Assembly: GCA_019022495.1 (NCBI GenBank)
Contig: JAFEKR010000010.1
Coordinates: 1,240,001-1,304,000, forward strand
Direction: 5' to 3'
DNA length: 64,000 nt
From: Epichloe hybrida
Lineage: Eukaryota > Ascomycota > Sordariomycetes > Hypocreales > Clavicipitaceae
In this document: one piece after another, positions 58,655 through 64,000 of the stretch
Numbering within the stretch: the stretch's first letter is position 1
Layout of the letters: every line of letters starts with the position of its first letter
The notes under the pieces: generated by a model
What the model was told of the DNA's origin: nothing
The model's database searches: none
What the model saw: only the letters and a program-made list of their open reading frames with translations
Translations under genes and position numbers: made by a program

Positions 58655-59368
58655 ATGCCCCGCAAACTTTCCAAGTCTCTCACATCACCATCGTCAACCA
58701 CGCTCTCCTCCACAACCACCTCATCCACCCTCAACCCGGCGTCCACCCTCCCACCCTCCCTCGCCGATCCAACCCTCCCGCTCCCGCGGCTCATCGTCTT
58801 CGACCTAGACTACACGCTCTGGCCCTTCTGGGTAGACACGCACGTCTCCCCGCCCCTCAAGCCCTCGCCGACACACACGTCCGCCACCGACAAGTTCGGC
58901 GAAGAATTCGCCTTTTACGCCGACGTCCCCTGGATCCTGCAACTCCTCCCCCACGCCGTCAGCTCCTCCGACTCCGACTCCGACTCCTCCCCCAGCGCCC
59001 CCATCAAGATGGGCATCGCGTCGCGCACCTCGGCGCCCCAGCTGGCGCGGGACCTGCTCAAGATGCTGCATCTGCCTGCTCTCCAAGAGGGCGACAAGGC
59101 GCGGCGGGCCATTGACGTTTTCGACGGCGGCACGGAGATCTACCCGGGCAGCAAGATGAGGCATTTCGAAGCGATCCAGAAGAAGACGGGCATCAAGTTC
59201 GAAGACGTGCTCTTCTTTGACGACGAGAGTCGCAACGGGGAGACGGAGAAGCTGGGCTTGACCATGAGGTTGGTGAGGGATGGCTTGTGCTGGGATGAGG
59301 TGGAGAAGGGCGTGGAGGAGTGGAGGAGACGGAGGGGGTTTCGAAGGGGCTCTGCGTCGACGGGATAG
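58655..59368 (+). CDS. Magnesium-dependent phosphatase MDP-1 type (HAD superfamily)
   Basis: Single exon, 237 residues from the ATG at 58655; an in-frame ATG at 58598 would add 19. HAD motif I is LIVFDLDYTLWPFWVDTH (nucleophile Asp and acid/base Asp), motif II is GIASRTSAP, and motifs III/IV are KMRHF...LFFDDESRN. The WPFWVDTH stretch is typical of MDP-1/acid phosphatase PF12689. Animal MDP-1 dephosphorylates sugars and protein tyrosines, possibly in glycation repair; fungal substrates are not known. The first 45 residues are Ser/Thr-rich and low-complexity, and a Ser-Asp repeat (SSDSDSDSS) forms a surface loop. Confidence 0.88.
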   Translation: MPRKLSKSLTSPSSTTLSSTTTSSTLNPASTLPPSLADPTLPLPRLIVFDLDYTLWPFWVDTHVSPPLKPSPTHTSATDKFGEEFAFYADVPWILQLLPHAVSSSDSDSDSSPSAPIKMGIASRTSAPQLARDLLKMLHLPALQEGDKARRAIDVFDGGTEIYPGSKMRHFEAIQKKTGIKFEDVLFFDDESRNGETEKLGLTMRLVRDGLCWDEVEKGVEEWRRRRGFRRGSASTG

Positions 59369-59922
59369 GTCATGATGATGTTACGTACATTGTATGTAGG
59401 CTCTGGAGTTCGGAGTTCGGAGCGCAATCATCGACTTTGGTGTCAATGGCCATGCTACGTTGGTTTCTCCGTGTCAATCACACCCGCCCACTCTTTCCGG
59501 CTATACCACCCACCCGGAGGAGAGGAACATGAACAAAAATACCTTGTGCAACCACAATAAACGACCTCGTACACACAAAGTTTGTCGGTCTATATGCTGT
59601 CTATGAAGTAAGCAACGCAACACACTCGAGACTAGTGTTCACCATCATAGAATCCTCGCGAGATACACGCACCCGATGACTAACTCAAGTCTCGCGTCCA
59701 AAGAGCGTATTACATGTGCTCAAGTCTATAAACGTCTAAAAAGCGGGTGTTCAAAATATACAAAAAGTCTTAGATGGTAGAAGGTGTCGCGAAATTTGCC
59801 AATGAAACCGTTTCCATCTCTTTTCCCTCCGTACCCCTTTTCAAGATGCGCCCCTACCTTGAAGAGATCCCACGAATGCACATCCACCCCCCTGACATCC
59901 AACAAGTGATAGCCACAACCTT
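59369..59922. other. Convergent intergenic region
   Basis: 3' flanks of the phosphatase and CRAL-TRIO genes, 554 bp. AATAAACG at about 59556 is a plausible poly(A) signal for the plus-strand gene. Nothing else recognised. Confidence 0.45.
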
Positions 59923-61511
59923 CTAGGCAGTGGCAGTGGCAGTGGCATTGGCAGGAGTCACTCGTGCCTCTTTCCCCCCTTCCAACTTCAGCTTCTCCAC
60001 AAGCTCCCCATTCGTAGGAGCGTCGTCGGTCTGGGCATCATTCGTAGTCTCGTCCGTCTGTGTTCTCCCCGAAACTTCACCCGCCCCGTTGGTCTGTGTA
60101 CCCTCTGTGGTCTCCTGAAACGCTGCTGCCTTTTCTCCATCCAAGTCCTCGCTGGGCGGCCATACCTTGGGCATCGTGCAGATTCTCACATCCCTCGGCT
60201 TGCCATTCTCCTTGCCCGACGCCACGCACGCCATTCTCCGCCCGTCGTCAACTTCTTTCCACAGCAGCGGACCGGTCGGGAACGACGTGAACCCGTTCTC
60301 CCATGAGATTACGCCCTCCCACGCTGGGTCCGGCACACCCAGTTGACCGAAGCTGAAGTCTAGCTCGCCGCCGTACTTTTTAGGAATGTTTCTCGGCTCG
60401 ATGAATGCTTCGAGCGTGGCCTTTACTTGATGCGGGGCAAGGACGAAGATCTTGGACGTGGTGATGGGGTCGAACCAGCGCTTGACCCATCCCCAGACCG
60501 TGTTGAAGAAGGAAGGAGCGCCAATGACGAATATTCTGTCCAGAGTCTCGGGGTAGTGAGCCGTCGCGATCTGACTAGCAATCTGCATGTGGCCCTTGAG
60601 GTTCCAGAACTGTTTGAGCCCAACGCCTGAAATATCAACAATGTTGATGCTCATCGTGATGGGCACATCTGGGTGCTCGCGGTCGACGAGCTGCGTGCAG
60701 AACGGCTGGTTGAACCGTGTCATGTTCTCGTATAGAGCAAAGAGACGCAAGAACCCTGAAGGTGTTTTGCCATCAGTCTTGGCATCGGAGAAGTTTGACT
60801 TGGCACCTTGTCGCTCGTAGTCGGAGATGGCTTTGGAATCCAGGTGCTTGACGTTGAAGACGTAGAGTGGCATGCCGCGGCGATCACGGCGGCCAGTCCA
60901 TTGGGGGTACTGGAAGGAAGAGCAAATGGTCAGCACACGCGGCTCTGGGGAGCATTTTCAGGTCCAAGACGCACCAGTCGTCGACTCTGCTCATAGGCGT
61001 CTAGCTCGATTGTCTGGTACAGAGTGTCAATGCTGTTGGCGGCTCTCCAGTCTTCCGTGTCCTTGAATTGGTTGTATGCATCCTCGACGATCCATCGGCG
61101 CGCGCGCAAGTATCGCCTGGACGGGACGGGAAAGAAGTAGACGCAATTAGCACACACGGGGATTATTGTGAATCTGTGATGAAGCGGCAAGGCGCCTCAG
61201 TCGCATCCGACACGGACGGGCTCATGACGAAAGACGGAAGCGATTTGAGAATTTTAGCACGAGTAAACCTACAGTACTGTCTGGTCGTCGTGGCTCGCAG
61301 GGGGCCCTCTGGTCCAAATCCCTCCCTGTTCCAAGACGTCCTTGAATTTGTTCAAAGCCGCCTCCTCGTGCTCGCTCAAGTGGCCCAGATGCCCGCGCGG
61401 GTATTCAAACTGGCTCGCGGTCGACGTTGAGGATTTGACCCGGGTGGCTGGCGCAGAAATGCCGGAAATACCGGAAATACCGGAAATGGCAGGGGCAAGA
61501 TCGGCCGTCAT
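59923..61511 (-). CDS. CRAL-TRIO (Sec14-like) lipid-transfer protein
   Basis: Exons 61273-61511, 60975-61116 and 59923-60909 give 455 residues. A CRAL-TRIO N-terminal helical domain (LRYLRARRWIVEDAYNQFKD) is followed by the lipid-binding fold (GRRDRRGMPLYVFNVKHLD, INIVDISGVGLKQFWNLKGH, PETLDRIFVIGAPSFFNTVW, NIPKKYGGELDF). A C-terminal tail is rich in Thr, Asn and Gln. Such proteins carry phosphatidylinositol and other lipids between membranes and present them to kinases. The N-terminus has GISGISGIS from an in-frame 9-bp CCGGAAATA repeat. The tail ends in an Ala-Thr run from another short repeat. The yeast counterpart cannot be fixed; Sec14 itself lacks the long tail. Confidence 0.9.
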
Positions 61512-62156
61512 GGCGACTGGGACTGGGCCAACAGTTGTGTGCTGTGAAGAGGCTTCGAAAACGGAGTGCAGATGATCACAGAATTTCTGGGGACGAGGAC
61601 GGGGACGAGGAGGATAGCGAGTTGAGAAGGGACAGAAACAAACCGCATGGAGGTCCGTGATAGTTGAGCCCTCAATGTTTTTTTTCTTTTTTTTCTTTTC
61701 TTCGATCCCTGGTGGTCCGCGGATGCGGACTTTTCAATGTTGGCACGGATCCGTCAGCCCGGGCTGAAATGGAGCTTTCGACATGGTGGGGTGGGGATCT
61801 GAAGGGACGCCGAGCAATCAACACGCTTGCCATGGTCGTTTCGCCGCATCCCGCATCCCGCATCCCGCGTTTGGCTGCCTTCTGCGTTCCGATGCCCCGT
61901 TGAATGCCAGTCCAGCAAAAAAAACAGGGGGGGGCCGAGCTTGGCGGTATTCGAGCTGACAAGCCTCATTGAGTCATTGCCCGCCATTTCCGTCGCCGTC
62001 ACAGGGCCGGAGTGCCCGAGTGCTGCTTTACTCGATTTGTCGACTAGTCGCAAGTCGAAAATGAACATGGCGTCATCGGCCCTGTCGAAGCACATCTTTC
62101 CGGGCGCTCCGTTTCATTGCGAAAGCTAAAACAACGGCCGGACCCTGCTCTAGGCT
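61512..62156. other. Intergenic region upstream of the CRAL-TRIO gene
   Basis: 645 bp. It contains a T/C-rich run (61678-61702) and a GCATCCC triplication (about 61847-61868). The CRAL-TRIO promoter and the HET gene 3' flank lie here. Confidence 0.5.
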
Positions 62157-64000
62157 CTACTCGATCAATATATCGTGCCCAAGTCGACGTAGAGGCAGAA
62201 AGTTAATCATGACCTCTAGACTTCCAAATCGCCGCATAACATCCCTCGCATCTTGGCCAAAACCCATCCGCGCTCGTCCCACGCGCTCCCAAGTACCGGC
62301 CTTGGTTCGCTCCAGGACCAAGAGCAGAATCGTGGCTTCTTCAATGAACCACAATGCCGTCATGCGCTCTCCACGAGCATGCTGCTCAAGGTACTCCCGA
62401 ATTGGACTCGGCCCGTTGCTGTTGGCTGCTGATGGCATCGTCGCCGCGGTGCTGAAATCTGTGCCTCGGCCCCGACTGAGTCTTACATCCACGCAGACAT
62501 CGTTGAAAACCCATCCGTTGTTATGAACACGTGCTTTCACTTTATCTAGAACCAGAGGGTTCGTGACACGTAAGAGGTAGCGATTCGGCGAGAATGAGGG
62601 CGGTCCGCTCGTGGGCGAGAAGTCGTAGACAGCTTGACCGTCTGAGCTGAGCACCAGCATCTCTGGAGAATAAGCCCATTTTACAGACGATGACTCGTTT
62701 CTCGTTAGCTGCGTGGCGCTCATATAGTGATGGCTCAGAATCTTCTTCTCCCTGGACGTGCCGTCTTGTTCAATCACGACAACCGAGGAATGGAGCTCGA
62801 CCTCGCCTCTCCATCCAGCCCATGTCCAGCTGGGCAGATGTCGCCGTCGCTGTGGCTGGGTGTTTCCAGAATGGTGCCAGAAGCTCGTTGTCAGCGCAAA
62901 TAAGAGCTTCGCCCTAGCTGGTCCTTGCCGTGTCTCCGGGTTCCAGGTCGGACTCCACAAGGGAATGCCGACTATGCTACCAAGTTTTCCATTTCCAATC
63001 GTCTTTTCGAGCCGTCTGGTGATGCCGATGAAGGCGCTGAGGGAATCCTCGTCAAAAGTAAGCTTGCGCTTGCTGTATTGAACAACGTGCTTGTCGGTTT
63101 CGCGGAAAATACTCAGCGTGCTCGGCTCTTCCATTGTCTGTGGCAATCTCTTCCAAGCCTCCCAGCTGCCATCGATGTATGAAACGCCATTGAAGAGGCC
63201 GGGTCTCACGAAATCACCCATCTTTTCTTGTTCTCTGTCGTAGTATGTGGCCAATGGTAAGACCAATGTTTCTGGACACGACATGCCGTCACACTCCCAG
63301 TACATCTGTCGTTCGGTGAAGATCAGACGTCGCCGGGCTAAGAGTCCTTCCTGATATGTCCACCCCCGTGTAAACCAGGTTGAGCTTTGGATGTCCATGC
63401 GAGGGTCTCGCAGGCTGGAAACCAGCGTAACACTCCCATCGGCAAATTTGTAGGTCGGCTGTTTTGGTCGCGTGGTCGAACCCACGCCAGGCAATCCATG
63501 CATGGCATGGTCGCCATGTGCAGCAATGATTGTCAGTATGGCGCCTTCGAAAATTTCGTCCATCCTGTCAATGTGTTGCGTGCGCTCGGCGAGATTGGAA
63601 GAGTCTATGCAGAGTTTGTCCATCCACAAATAGCGAAGCTTCAATTCCCGAGTCACGGCAATAGCATCCTGTACAACATTGGACCAGGAATCGCTGGTAT
63701 CACTGCCAGCAACATAGCTCAACGCCACATAGTCCTCGGTGATGGGTCGCTCTACCACCTTGGGTGGTGACTGGATGCAATCAATGAGCTTGAACCCGTG
63801 TAGATCTCGCGATACCTGTCGTCGCCCGCATCGGCCCTGGTGGTGGCGGTCGCAAAACTGCAACCAGTCACTTGCAATTGACAAGTCTGCCGTTTGTCCA
63901 ATCTCTCGTCCCCAAATGCCCTTCTGCAGCCAAGACGAATCAGCGAGAAGCGCGGGCGGCTCTGGGGTCAGTCGTTCGGTGCTCCTGGCTCGAACCCTCA
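62157..64000 (-). CDS. HET-domain (heterokaryon incompatibility-type) protein, N-terminus off the window
   Basis: The frame is open from 62157 to the right edge, so the start is outside. The HET core reads YVALSYVAGSDTSDS, LKLRYLWMDKLCIDSSNLAE, QHIDRMDEIFEGAILTIIAAHG and STWFTRGWTYQEGLLARRRL. The canonical YxWG motif has VAG here, so the tryptophan is missing, and IY is replaced by IF. HET proteins trigger cell death after non-self recognition, but most of the many fungal paralogs have no known role. The upstream part visible (RLTPEPPALLADSSWLQKGI) is a typical linker ahead of the domain. No ankyrin, WD or STAND partner domain is seen in the C-terminal part, which ends FLPLRRLGHDILIE. Confidence 0.85.
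   Translation of the reverse strand, partial: RVRARSTERLTPEPPALLADSSWLQKGIWGREIGQTADLSIASDWLQFCDRHHQGRCGRRQVSRDLHGFKLIDCIQSPPKVVERPITEDYVALSYVAGSDTSDSWSNVVQDAIAVTRELKLRYLWMDKLCIDSSNLAERTQHIDRMDEIFEGAILTIIAAHGDHAMHGLPGVGSTTRPKQPTYKFADGSVTLVSSLRDPRMDIQSSTWFTRGWTYQEGLLARRRLIFTERQMYWECDGMSCPETLVLPLATYYDREQEKMGDFVRPGLFNGVSYIDGSWEAWKRLPQTMEEPSTLSIFRETDKHVVQYSKRKLTFDEDSLSAFIGITRRLEKTIGNGKLGSIVGIPLWSPTWNPETRQGPARAKLLFALTTSFWHHSGNTQPQRRRHLPSWTWAGWRGEVELHSSVVVIEQDGTSREKKILSHHYMSATQLTRNESSSVKWAYSPEMLVLSSDGQAVYDFSPTSGPPSFSPNRYLLRVTNPLVLDKVKARVHNNGWVFNDVCVDVRLSRGRGTDFSTAATMPSAANSNGPSPIREYLEQHARGERMTALWFIEEATILLLVLERTKAGTWERVGRARMGFGQDARDVMRRFGSLEVMINFLPLRRLGHDILIE

Noticed and set aside
63976..64000. GGTTCGAGCC, a tRNA T-loop-like string, on the minus strand
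   Set aside because: It lies in the HET open frame; no acceptor stem or anticodon arm could be placed and the window ends.

Overview
This window is from the nuclear genome of a filamentous ascomycete. Genes are split by short introns (about 47-157 nt) with GTRNGT donors, CTAAC/CTGAC-type branch sites and YAG acceptors. It encodes fungus-specific proteins (Arb1, a Git3-type receptor, a HET-domain protein, Atp25). The mix suggests a Sordariomycete, probably Hypocreales; I cannot name the genus. Exon joins below were worked out by hand. For all CDS with given exons except the receptor, Rpo41 and Sad1, the exon lengths sum to a whole number of codons and rejoin conserved motifs.

Layout. 1-10.3 kb: inositol polyphosphate multikinase (3' end off the window), the siRNA-chaperone subunit Arb1, a Pmp3/Sna-type membrane peptide and the splicing helicase Prp22. 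10.3-19 kb is accessory: an ankyrin relic, an MFS transporter, about 3.5 kb of AT-rich decayed repeats holding a nested fold-back, a 5'-truncated ankyrin gene, 9-bp minisatellites and a small eight-cysteine secreted peptide. 19.4-26.4 kb: a 12-exon SNF2/RING helicase and a Git3-type receptor that changes frame. 26.9-49.4 kb: class I amidotransferase, exopolyphosphatase, the divergent mitochondrial pair Atp25/Rpo41, Arc1, the Lsh/DDM1 remodeller, a 1737-residue ankyrin protein and a zeta-crystallin-type quinone reductase. 49.6-64 kb: UDP-glucose 4-epimerase, a SUN-domain protein, the ribosome-biogenesis helicase Dbp4, an MDP-1-type phosphatase, a CRAL-TRIO protein and a HET-domain protein whose start lies off the right edge.

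Genes mostly alternate strand, giving divergent promoters (Atp25/Rpo41, Arc1/Lsh, Dbp4/phosphatase, epimerase/Sad1) and convergent 3' ends. There are no operons, tRNAs, rRNAs or CRISPR arrays that I can see. Most genes are housekeeping: splicing, ribosome biogenesis, mitochondrial expression, chromatin and sugar-nucleotide metabolism.

Most noteworthy: an apparent one-base deletion in the catalytic core of the essential Rpo41; a similar unexplained frame change in the receptor; an ATG-less, presequence-like in-frame extension upstream of Arc1; a pair of inverted dispersed elements with a conserved head of about 110 bp and a 9-bp repeat tail; a nested fold-back; and the secreted cysteine-rich peptide.
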